Source of the DNA: Plectosphaerella cucumerina
Lineage: Eukaryota > Ascomycota > Sordariomycetes > Glomerellales > Plectosphaerellaceae
Direction: 5' to 3'
NCBI GenBank assembly: GCA_020746995.1
Contig: JAGPXD010000005.1
Coordinates: forward strand, 2,294,001-2,358,000
DNA length: 64,000 nt
Each line of letters begins with the position of its first letter. Position 1 is the stretch's first letter. Of this stretch, positions 55,801-64,000 are shown in pieces. The notes under the pieces were generated by a model. The model did not search any database, was not told where the DNA came from, and saw only the letters and a list, made by a program, of their open reading frames with translations. The translations under genes and the position numbers were made by a program.

Positions 55801-56142
55801 AAGGGTGAGGTGCGCACAGATATGATTCAGTACGGCGTCGGCCGCAAGGACAACAAGGCCAAAGCTGGCGGCAGCAGCACCAAGTTTGCCCCCAGCACTG
55901 TCAAGAGACCGGTGCTCGGCAAGGGAGGCGCAAAACGGGGCCTGGGCTTCGTGTCCAAGTCGACTGGTGCCGTTTCCAAGACGAACGGCGTCACTCCGAG
56001 CGAGAACACTGCCGAGCAGTCGAAGCCGATGAGGAGCAATGCAGATTTCAAGGCCATGTTTTTGAAGAGCGATACGACATCAAAGTCCGATGTTGTCGCC
56101 GAGGAGACTGGCTCGAAGGAGAAGTCTGAGGGTTCGGTTTGA
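52900..56142 (+). CDS. PRP24: SART3/Prp24-type U4/U6 snRNP assembly factor
   Basis: Nuclear RNA-binding protein that anneals U6 to U4 snRNA and recycles U6 after splicing. Single exon, 1080 residues. Residues 1-520 are helical HAT-type repeats (for example LWDRWISLERNLLD, MWAEYIRFLSVSG, ALWSRYILSAEEARLPF, DFWLHYYLWEMMVF). A nuclear localisation region follows near 545-585 (SKRKRGDGEE, NKRQKN). Four RRM-like domains start at about 590 (SVLVMNIPAAVT), 668 (TVYATNYPPTFG), 761 (ELHITDLDTAAS) and 891 (TIALLDIPDTVN, divergent). The C-terminal SNADFKAMFLKS near 1045 matches the Lsm2-8-binding motif of Prp24/SART3. Human SART3 has HAT repeats and two RRMs and yeast Prp24 has four RRMs and no HAT; this protein has both. 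Start chosen at the first ATG with AAGATGG context. Confidence 0.92.
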   Translation: MAPSLPVGEDRWLDYIAEHNREATDLEKRVNVIELFKLAVDAEPSSLKVWCAYCEYFWSLHVDSQSGDAGWSEEDQLMGREIFSLNAALSLWQQGYEAIQYRINDSHELWDRWISLERNLLDRTRTPEGVRRITHLYTDRLQVPHITRKDTAQAFSGFLSTYNNAAFEETMQSVTQKSQDANRLVELRDQHEDQLLQAQQRGADDEYQDLLKTYVEWEVAQSKRSSKHMEASGDLCRGLFSRALTGVFAFDEAMWAEYIRFLSVSGTFAQAPHAMLDVIRRAVDHCPWSGALWSRYILSAEEARLPFHDIEQIKHKATSHPDLYKNGLSALLDIYAGWCGFLKRTAMDLNASDEAVDVADMGLRTALESVEEARRRYAPEYRGDPAFRLERIYIQYLTEKKQCVDDARKQWYKLAENQLYGDSYDFWLHYYLWEMMVFASNGKDRSPTPSTAAVGLRVPLVATAVLGRAVKRKNLDWPERIMEVYLQHCNDYELPSTVRNATDTVAEIRKEVKKRRELEQQQAAELYAAQYPQAQLADPATEESLSASKRKRGDGEEADTTAETANKRQKNHGGEDSRSVEGGHAPKRDRENTSVLVMNIPAAVTQTKIRQYFREYGHINSIATVTDADGDTQTVFLEFRTPEDAQSALLRDGKYMGDAQIAVQPGTDLTVYATNYPPTFGPDDIRKLFKGCGDIISIRMPSLKGNVRRRFCYITFKNLEASTRATQKDGMTFEGGFKLNAMFSDPTRAKKREGAVEEGRELHITDLDTAASENDLKTVFSKFGNVLRVSIPRNKAGKTHGTAYVELETKAQAESAASELNKTKYRNTIMTVRVSMPMTFKRSAAVANDRALTPAVSEKDNEGDENMPDLNGGADSDSAPKGSSHEELAARTIALLDIPDTVNDARLKAIVQPLGGFKSLVLQPSHGGARVEFDDPASAGHASLQLDGYVLDGRKLRTGTLDELRHAKGEVRTDMIQYGVGRKDNKAKAGGSSTKFAPSTVKRPVLGKGGAKRGLGFVSKSTGAVSKTNGVTPSENTAEQSKPMRSNADFKAMFLKSDTTSKSDVVAEETGSKEKSEGSV

Positions 56143-56392
56143 TACCCTGTTGGAGCCTACGGGCAGTGTGTTCATAGTATGGATCAAGCTGCCAGCATCA
56201 TTCAGACATGCAGAGATTCGCTCTGTTTCATTTTTTGCTCGCAATGTCGAGTCTACGTTTTAATGCGGACATACAGTGCTATTCCCCTGGTGGTTGGCAT
56301 CCAAGAGTTCAATTGACCTGACCCCCTGATTGCGAACGTGACTTCGGCGCCGTGCATGTATGCCTCACACCCCCCTGGCCCTGTCTTCCGTC

Positions 56393-59300
56393 TCAAGAGG
56401 ACGGGGGCTTCTGAGAGGCAGAACCCGTGGTCTGTTTGGTAGCGACGCCTCCCTCATCCTTGGGACTCTGGGTGAACAACAGCTGCCACACCTCCAGCCA
56501 TCGTTCCTGCTGGGGGGTTGGAAGCTTGCCTGGTTGTTTGAAGGACCTGGTGAGGAGCTCTCTCAGTCGCGTACGCAGTATCTTGAGCACGATCATGGTC
56601 TTCCAGTCAGGGAGGGCAAAGCGAGCGCGGTTGCCATCGAGAATGAGGACGCCGGCAAACATCTGTTGACACGTCAGAATCGGCTCGAGCAGAAGTAGAT
56701 GGCACAACTCACATCGGCTCGCACATCGCCGCAGAGCAAAGCGACGGCAAAGGGGTCAACAGCTGTGGTCTCGTGAGCGTGGTAGACACTGTGGAATAGT
56801 CAGCTACTGATGTGGTTCTGGGATGAGTGGTTGATGCTGCCGGAACGTACGTCTTGGACTGCATGATGTGGTAGTAGGACAGCCAGCGCAATTCGTTGTG
56901 ACCCCTGTTGACGGACGATGGATGGAGGCTGATTGACTGGTTGTTGCCGACGTTGCGCAAGCTGCGGCTTCCCGGGGTATCGCGGACCAGCAGCTTGGGG
57001 TAGAAGCTCGAGGCGATGACGGAGGAAGTAATGGAGTCGTTCTCGCTGTGCAAGTCAACTCGCTGGGGAATGTCTATGAACTGCTGGTGGCGTCTGCGAG
57101 AGGAGAAGCGTGCATTCCTCAACGATCTTCGCTCCTCCTCGGTCAGTGAAAGGAAGCCAGAGTCCACCAGGGACGAGAGGAGCTGACCCTTTAGGTCTTC
57201 GATGTTGGCGAGAGTCTGTTGGCTGAGGAAGTTCTTACGGCAGAACTGTGCCTCCTTGCCTCCGGAGGAACTTGAAGTGGTGCAAACACGTTTCCAGGAC
57301 AGATAGGCGTTGTAAATCGTCAAGAGATCCGAGTCGCCGCGCCGGAAGGCCAGGCGCACGGAGTCGGCCTGTGCACGTTGGCCGAAGGGGGCGGAGAATG
57401 GGGACTTGGAGGATAGGATGGCCGCCACGGTGATGGCCGCGTCCAGACACTTGAAGACTGTGCCCAGGAGGATGAGCTTTCCAAGGAAAACGTCGAGTGG
57501 GAGCCGTGCAAGTTGGTGGCCGAGTGGCGTGAGTTCCTCTGCGGCTGTGAGGGCCCGCACGTCGACGAGGGCGTCCACGGCGCGCCGAATGTTCTTTGCC
57601 GATGGGGGATCCAGGGCCTCGCACAGAGTCTCCTCGATGCCGCCGAGCTTGCAAATCTTGACCCGGATAGCCAGATCCTGAAGGGAGAGGCGTAGCATCT
57701 CGGGGGTTTGCTGGTCGCTCATGATGCTGTCGTGTCTGTGCTTTGTGAACATGTGGAAGCAGAGACCCTTCTGCACACGACCGGCTCGTCCTCTCCGCTG
57801 CTTCGCGTTGGCCTTGGAGATGAAGGTGTCGATGAGCCTCGAAAGCTGCCGGCGCTCATCGAACCGCATCTCTTTGTGTTTGCCTGTGTCGATAACACAT
57901 GTGACATCTGGGATGGTAATACCCGTTTCGGCAATGTTGGTAGCCAGCACAATCTTGCGCATTCCCGGCGGAGGCACAAGGAACGCTGCTTCTTGGTCCT
58001 CAGTTGCGATACTGGAATGAAGAGGGTAGACAAGCCATTCCCTCGCAAAGGTAGGATCCCCGAGCAACATGTCGTTCAGGGTTCGAATGTCGGCGATACC
58101 TGGAAGGAAGACCAGGATTGCTTTGCTGAAGAAGGTGTACTCCGGATCCGAGGCGACCCTGGCGATCAACTGGACAATGAGGTCGAAGTCGATGCGGTAC
58201 TCGTCCATCTTTGCCAGGGTGGTCCTCGTCCTGGGTGAGTAGCGAGAGAGGTCGTTGCCCACTGTCGTCTTGGGACCCTGCTCGGTCACCTCAAGGTCGT
58301 CATCGAGGTCAACCATCTGCACTTGCGCGCCCTCTCCGGTGCTATAACCAGTGAGCTCGACGGCATCTTCGAGATAGCGCACCTCCACGGGGAAGGTACG
58401 GCCCGGGACCGTGAGAACAGGTGCACCACCAAGGTACGTCGAGAAGCGTTCAGCATCGACAGTTGCCGACATGAGGACGACCTTGAGATCCTTTCGTTTC
58501 AGCATGAGCTTCTTCAGGACAATGAGCAGGAAGTCGCTGTCAATCGATCGTTCGTGCACCTCGTCGAGTACGAGATGGGTGACCTCCCGGAGGTCGTTGG
58601 AACCTTCCAGCATCCTCATAACGATACCGGTGGTTGCAAACACCAGACGGGTTTCTTTGGACGTGTTGGATTCCAAGCGGATCGAGTATCCCACGAGCGA
58701 GCGGGAAGACCCCAGGTCGCCTCGCCCCTCGCCGAGTTCCTCGCTGACTCTGCGAGCGAGTGAGATGGCAGAGATTCGGCGAGGTTCAGTACAGTAGATC
58801 TTGCAGTTTCTCCCCTGTGACAGTTGGTGCTCGAGTAGAAAGGAGGGTACTTGTGTGCTTTTTCCACAGCCCGTCTCGCCACAAATAATGACGACTTGCT
58901 CGCGGTCGACCATGTCTGTGACTTGTTGGCGGAATTGCCACATGGGGAGTTGTGCCCTGGACTGAAGCATGGCCTGGTATCGGGGAGTGCTCGACTTTTG
59001 CATCCAGATTCGCTGATAATACTGGGGATCGCCGGATACTCCCTTGGCAATCTCCTGGCTGAGGTCTCGCGCGTCGTTCTGGTTCCGGGCTGCGCCGCGG
59101 CCGCGGAAGGCCGACTGGAGAATGACGCCGTCTTCAAGTTCCCGGTCCCGACGTTGCCGCACGAGGTCGCGGAGGTCTCTCAATACCTCTCGGTCTTCGG
59201 CATCGATAGAGTTCTTCCGGACTTCGGCCAGCTCTTCCCATAGCTCTCGCCATACGGCGGGAAGCTTGAGCCCAACCTTTTCCTCCTTCGAGGAGGCACC

Positions 59301-61127
59301 GAAAGAAATGTGGAAGAGAGCCCAGGTTGCGATGTAGGACTCGGACTGTTTCTTGTCCGGCGTGGCCACAGACTTCATGCTGAAACGAAAGGCAGTAGGA
59401 GATGCGAGAACCTCCACGTCGTCGCCATGATGCTTGGGAGGAATTTCCTGAGCCTTGCCCCACGATATGAGCACTGAGTGGCGATTCGCAAACGGAACGT
59501 CTGATATAAGTTGGTATTCGATTCTTGCCATCGAGTCACTAGAACATATGTGAGCACGAGTGGGGAGACATCTTGGGATATGAATGATGCCACTTACCGT
59601 GACCGACAGGACTCTTCTAGGAGTCGCAGAGGGCTCATGCCAGTCCACTTTCCAAAGTCGCGGATGACCACCTTGACGCCATCGGCACCGTTAATGACCG
59701 TCGTGGTTTTGCCCGTCGTGGGATCCACCTCGTTCGTGGGTAGATTCGCAAAAAGGTCTGCAAGGGTATCGTCGTCGTCGTCCTCGCCGCCAGCAAGGAT
59801 TTCGGCGGCGATGCGTTCAGCTTCGTCATTCACGGCGCCATTTGATTCATCCACGGCCTCTGCGTCAGGGACAGGGGCCTCCTGGGCTTCTTGGGTCTCC
59901 GTATCCGATGCGACTTGGCGGGCCTGCTGTCGCTTGGCGGCGAGCTCCCTCTCGAGGGCCACTCTTTTGGTCCTCCATTGCTGCTCTGCGACAAAACGGT
60001 CAAAGAGAACGTCGGTTTCGATTCTTTCCAGCTTGGCTAGGAGCTTGGCTTTGGCTTCGTCTTCAGAGCCCTCTGGCGATGGTCGATGCTTGCCCAGCTT
60101 CTTGTTGTGTTGACTTTCGCGCTCAGCCTCATAAAGCTTAGCTTTCGTGTCAAGGTACTGAGGCACAAGATCATCTGGCTCGATGTCGCTGTCGCAAACG
60201 ACCGCCACAGTCTTCTTCTTCTGGGCGGGCTTGCCAGATGCTCCGTTTTTCGGCCTGGCATTTGAGCGAGGATCAGTGCTGCGCGGTGTGCTTGTCCCTG
60301 ATTGCATAGGAGACTCTGCCGGAGTATCTAAGACGCAGTATTAGATGAAGCACTGGCCTCGCAGATGGATGCCAAAACTCACCTAGCACCTTGACAGAAG
60401 GCTTCGGCCGATTTTCGTACTCTGGGAGCTCGTCAAGAGGACACTCCCGAGCCATCCAGTCCATGGCTTCATCCAGACCCCAGACTCCGTCCTTCACTGT
60501 GCTGGCAATGCTTGGTGAAATGTCCAAGACATGCCGCACAGCTGCTTGGACGCGCTCCTCCGGAAACCCAGCACCCGCAAGGGCCTGTTGGAGAGTCCAG
60601 AGGCGGATGATCAGGTCCTCTTCGGGCAGCATCTTGCCACCAGAAGCTGCATCGGGTGACAAATTGGATGGAGTGAAGCGACTTTCGGCCTTGATGAGGT
60701 CCAGTATATGATCCATGAGATCTTCGGAAAGCCATTTTCGCGTGTTGAGAGACTCAGCCTGGCCTCTGAGAAGCCGCCTGTCGGTCTCGAGCCGCGTACA
60801 TTGGCGGGCAGCGTCTCGCTTGGCTTTTTGGGCGAATTTCTCCACCAGCAACTGGAGCTCGGATTCTTCCAGCTGTTTCTCAAACTCTTCTGGCGTCAAG
60901 TCGTTGGAGCCAGCAGGACGACTTGCTGACCCGCGCAATCCCGGGCCCGCGGACTGTTGCGCTGAGGTTGCAGTAGCCGTGCCCTTCAAGGGGGTTGACG
61001 CCGGCTGTGCGGGTGCACTTATGGATTCTTCAGTGGTTTCCGGTCGCGGCTTGGAGGCAACAGAGGTGGTCGCAAATCCTCTGGCGGGGTTGGCGGCGGG
61101 CTTCTTCTTCTTCTTCGCACCAGCCAT
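56393..61127 (-). CDS. DEAH-box RNA helicase, DHX29/DHX57-like
   Basis: ATP-dependent RNA helicase of the DHX29/DHX57/YLR419W group, linked in relatives to translation initiation or ribosome function. Five exons (61127-60383, 60327-59598, 59538-56851, 56788-56713, 56662-56393) join to 1502 residues. The start MAGAKKKKKPAANPARGFAT is typical of the group. A UBA-like region (LQQALAGAGFPEERVQAAV) is near 200, followed by an acidic coiled-coil stretch. The helicase core has Walker A GETGCGKST near 707, DEVH in LVLDEVHERSIDSD near 818, SAT in VVLMSATVDAERF, and motif VI QRRGRAGRVQKG. After it come the winged-helix/ratchet region (LTPLGHQLARLPLDVFLGKL) and an OB-fold C-terminus (FYPKLLVRDT, NELRWLSYYHIMQSKT, MFAGVLILDGNRAR). 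Introns 3 and 4 split the OB-fold; reading through intron 3 gives a false C-terminus. Confidence 0.93.
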
Positions 61128-62484
61128 GATGATTGAGCTTCAAGGAATGAGTGTGACAATAAATTGCCGATGAGTTTGTGGCAGCGGTGCGGTGGGCGTG
61201 ATGATGGTCTGCAATGCAGGGAGCCACAACAGAGAGCAATCGCTGACCTGGTGATATGTTGTTCTTGCGTTCCTGTCAGTGTTGGAAGGATGAAACGTCA
61301 GGCATGTCGTCTCTCTGGCCAAGCGAACAATGACGGAGAAAACGGGGCAGAACAAGTAAGAATGCGTGGTTCGGTCGTCCTTGGTTCCAAATGATAAATG
61401 GAGCAACTGTTTGCTTAACCAACCAGGGTGGGTTTGGGAGTTTACACTGGAGGGGCAAAGGGGCCGGCTAGGCGTTTGGAAGGTCACCTAAGGCGATTTA
61501 CTCAAATCGTAGGTGGCCTGGAGATCTCATGGGGCAAGATTCCAGGCCGTGGTGCCCTTTGGCTCGTTTTAACTTGAGGTGACGGGAGCTGCGTTCCCTC
61601 TTGATTCAGAGCAGCGGGGTTCAGAAACCTGGATGGAAATTCCAGATTTGGTGCCGTGGAGGGGCAAGCAAGCACCTGCACTGAACTGAGGCAGAGGGGT
61701 CGAGTGGATATTTGCGGGGCATTCCAGTGCAGTCTTGACCACCGACACCGCCCAACCTCCAGAACAGACCACTGGCAAGCTGCTGCTGCATTGGGCCTAA
61801 ATTTTCAACCTGCGGACCACCTCGTGTCTGTACCTGTCGGTGTACCAACATCTCAGGCCGGTATTTTGGAATATGAGAGCCCTGGTTCATACACTCAGAT
61901 CGGGCTGGGCCTGGTCAAAATGCCATTGCGATTTCTCAGCAGGACACCTGTGATGTCGTAGTGCCTGGTAGCCAGAAGCACAAGGCGGATGTCCCTGTTT
62001 TCGTTATTCAAACCTCCGAGACGTTCATGTTCCTGGTCCCCAAATAGTGTGACGAGGACCCAAATATCATGGCTGCCGTTTTAAAGGCACATTTCTAGCT
62101 ATTTTACAAGTTGCCGTGCCTTGCTTGATCGAAGCGAGACGCTCTGGTTGGGAGCCTTCACTTGGAAGCTGTCCTTGGACCCTGTGGAAAGGCCCTCACC
62201 GCCTGCTGTTTCCAGCTCGCCGGTGCCCCACGCACCACGCCTTCTAGGAACATTCGGCGTGTATACCAAGTCTTCCGGTGTTTTCAACACCAAACGACCT
62301 ATTTCCTGGGTATTGGAACTCACCGCGAACCGGCACTGCACAGCTCAGTTTGCCTACCTACCGACCGAGCAGACGAAACACTGCAGAAATCAACCACCTG
62401 GGGAGGGTCCTCTCTACAACTTGGCCTCGTTTGACAGCGAGCCCTCGATGAGACGCCCGCTTTCGGTGCCCTCGAGACAGCATC
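61128..62484. other. Divergent region between the DEAH helicase and GCN1
   Basis: 1.36 kb with no supported gene. The plus-strand frames near 62121-62540 are not conserved-looking and overlap the GCN1 start in another frame. Confidence 0.45.
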
Positions 62485-64000
62485 ATGACCGACACCGCTG
62501 CGGATGGCTCCGGTGCCAGCGCGAACCATTCAGCCTTTGATCTGTCCTCTTCCGAAGTGGCCTTGGCGTCGTCCTCGACCGCTGTGAGGATTGCCCATCT
62601 TCGCAGCGTGGAAGCGAAGCTTTCCCAAAATGGTAGGTCCATCGTCCCACCCCTCAGCTACTAGATGCCCCCAAGCTCACACACATCCCCTCCTTAGAGA
62701 TCGACTCTTCCGTTTTCCCTCGGCTTCTCGAGCTCCTTTTCTGGACCCATGCCATATATCACGACCGGGCCTCCCGATATGCTGTGCAGAGTTGCCTCTC
62801 CTCGATCCTCGCGCTGGGTATCGATCCCAAGGTCCTCTCTGGACTCGCCTCGACCCTGCGCGCCGAAGCCCAGAAGCAGGGCATAGCTTCAAGCAATGCG
62901 TTTGTGCTGGTGGGATGGTGCGGCGTCTTTATGCAGCAACTGGCAGGGACTGCTCAATGGGACGCTGTTGCGTCGCAAGTTATCCTCGCAAATGCCGATG
63001 CTCTCGAGAGATGCTTCCAACCGCCAACCCGAGACACCGTCAGCAAATCTGCCATTGTGGTCACCCGGAGGAGCCTACGGAAACTCTTTGCCGCGAGCCA
63101 AACGCTGGACAAAACCATTACGGACGCGGTACGTCTCCTGACCGCGAAGGCGCCGTCGTCCACCGCCAGCCACGCCGTCCTCCTCGGCGTCATCGCTGGC
63201 GTTTCGTCACGAACCGTTCACGCCATCCCCATACTTGAAGGCCTGAAGTCAGAGTATTTGTCTTTTTACACAAGAGAGCTCGTCAGCTCCCGCGTTGCGG
63301 TTCCTCCGTACATCGCATCGGGCCTGCAAGACTTCTTCTCGGATTTCCTCACCCTCGAGGACTTGACCAAGGAGATCATTCCTCCCTTGGAAAAGGGCCT
63401 GCTTCGTGCCCCTGAGATTGTGCTCAGCAACATCTTGATTCCTTTGGTCCAGGCCATTTCCACCAGCTACGACCTCTCCAGCATTCTTCGAGACAACCTG
63501 CTCAAGCCGCTGCTCTCCAACGTCAAGTCCAGCAACCCTGCCATCCGCCGCGGTGCTGTCGGAGCTTTTGAGGTTGTCGTCGGCCGCAGCCATGATGCTG
63601 CCGCTTTGGAGAAGGTGACAGATGAGCTTGTGGTGCCTCTGAAGGGCGGCAAGTTGGCATCGGCCGACCACAGGGTGCTGTTTTGCGAGATGCTCTCAGC
63701 CATTCCTCAGTCAAAGCCAATCGCCGAGAAGATCGTCAACACACTCGCAGCTGTCGCCTCGAAGGAAGGCAATGAGCCCGCAGCAATCGCAGAGACGTCA
63801 GCACTGGCCAAATTCTCGACATTCATGTTGAAGAACAATACAGAACTGTCCAAGACCGTCACAGACTCTTTTGTCAAGGGCCTGTCGGAGAAGAAATATC
63901 CTCTGCGTCGCATCTGGATCTTACGCGCCGGAGAGGTTGTTCTGAACGCCGCCAATGGCGAAGTCTCGCCTGCATTGTCCAAGTTTGTAGACGTCGTACT
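62485..64000 (+). CDS. GCN1: GCN1, translational activator of Gcn2 kinase (N-terminal part, cut by window edge)
   Basis: Very large HEAT-repeat protein that sits on stalled or collided ribosomes with Gcn20 and passes the uncharged-tRNA signal to the eIF2-alpha kinase Gcn2. Exon 1 is 62485-62632. A 65-nt intron (GTAGGT donor, CCTTAG acceptor) leads to exon 2, which starts at 62698 and stays open to the window end. About 482 of roughly 2,670 residues are visible. They are helical repeats typical of the Gcn1 N-terminus: VFPRLLELLFWTHAIYHDRA, VLVGWCGVFMQQL, AVLLGVIAGVSSRT, TRELVSSRVAVPPYIASGL, LKPLLSNVKSSNPAIRRGAV. The EF3-like and RWD-binding regions lie outside. The ATG at 62485 starts a Ser/Ala-rich leader and keeps the frame across the intron. 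Confidence 0.9.

Noticed and set aside
1..64000. Mobile elements, CRISPR arrays, RIP-mutated repeats or a secondary-metabolite core gene
   Set aside because: No transposase, reverse transcriptase, long terminal repeats, AT-rich islands, PKS/NRPS/terpene synthase sequence or regular spacer arrays were seen on either strand.

Overview
The window is nuclear DNA of a filamentous ascomycete (Pezizomycotina, most likely a Sordariomycete). It is GC-rich. Introns are short (about 50-110 nt), with GTANGT-type donors and CTNAC branch sites, and genes are separated by promoters of 0.3-5.7 kb. The protein set points the same way: a CLR-1/ClrA-type zinc-cluster regulator, a CFEM protein, a CE16-like esterase, a carotenoid oxygenase and a fungal L-rhamnose pathway. 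I see no rRNA, tRNA, transposon, CRISPR array or RIP-like AT-rich tract. Gene models were spliced by eye; unless stated otherwise, every junction keeps the reading frame and joins recognisable conserved sequence.

Layout. 1-464 (-): start of an NHA1-type Na+/H+ antiporter that runs off the left edge, followed by about 5.7 kb without a convincing gene. 6157-14822: an uncharacterised seven-TM protein (+), the Fe-S scaffold ISU1 (-), the deubiquitinase UBP14/USP5 (+), the spindle-checkpoint protein MAD2 (-) and a small 79-aa ORF (+). 15535-20990: a RING-finger protein with an enlarged zinc-binding loop (+) and a carotenoid cleavage oxygenase (+). 21632-25719: a Ctr copper transporter (-) and a FRE metalloreductase (+), divergent around one 1.4-kb promoter; together they look like a reduce-and-import metal uptake unit.

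26318-37337 is a plant-cell-wall and sugar neighbourhood: a secreted SGNH/CE16-like acetylesterase (+), a CLR-1/ClrA-like cellulase regulator (-), L-rhamnonate dehydratase (LRA3, +) and L-rhamnose 1-dehydrogenase (LRA1, +). The two rhamnose enzymes catalyse steps 3 and 1 of the non-phosphorylated L-rhamnose pathway. The lactonase (LRA2) and aldolase (LRA4) are not in this window. A 5-kb gene-free stretch follows.

42362-49443: a HAD-superfamily hydrolase of the CECR5/HDHD5 type (+) behind a clear TATA box, an unidentified 309-aa protein (-) starting 44 bp from a Som1-like twin-CX9C protein (+), the cytochrome oxidase subunit COX9 (-), mitochondrial ribosomal protein uL22m (+) and a CFEM membrane protein (-). 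Som1-like, COX9 and uL22m form a compact group of nuclear genes for mitochondrial proteins. After another 3.5 kb without genes come a SART3/Prp24-type U6 snRNP factor (+), a 1502-aa DHX29/DHX57-like DEAH helicase (-) and the first 482 codons of GCN1 (+), cut by the right edge.

The strongest points for follow-up are the CTR-FRE divergent pair, the rhamnose/CLR-1 neighbourhood, the micro-exon that splits the zinc cluster of the CLR-1-like gene and its in-frame intronic ATG, the SART3/Prp24 protein combining HAT repeats with four RRMs, the expanded RING, the twin-CX9C gene with its unidentified head-to-head partner, and shared CACGTG boxes at mitochondrial genes.
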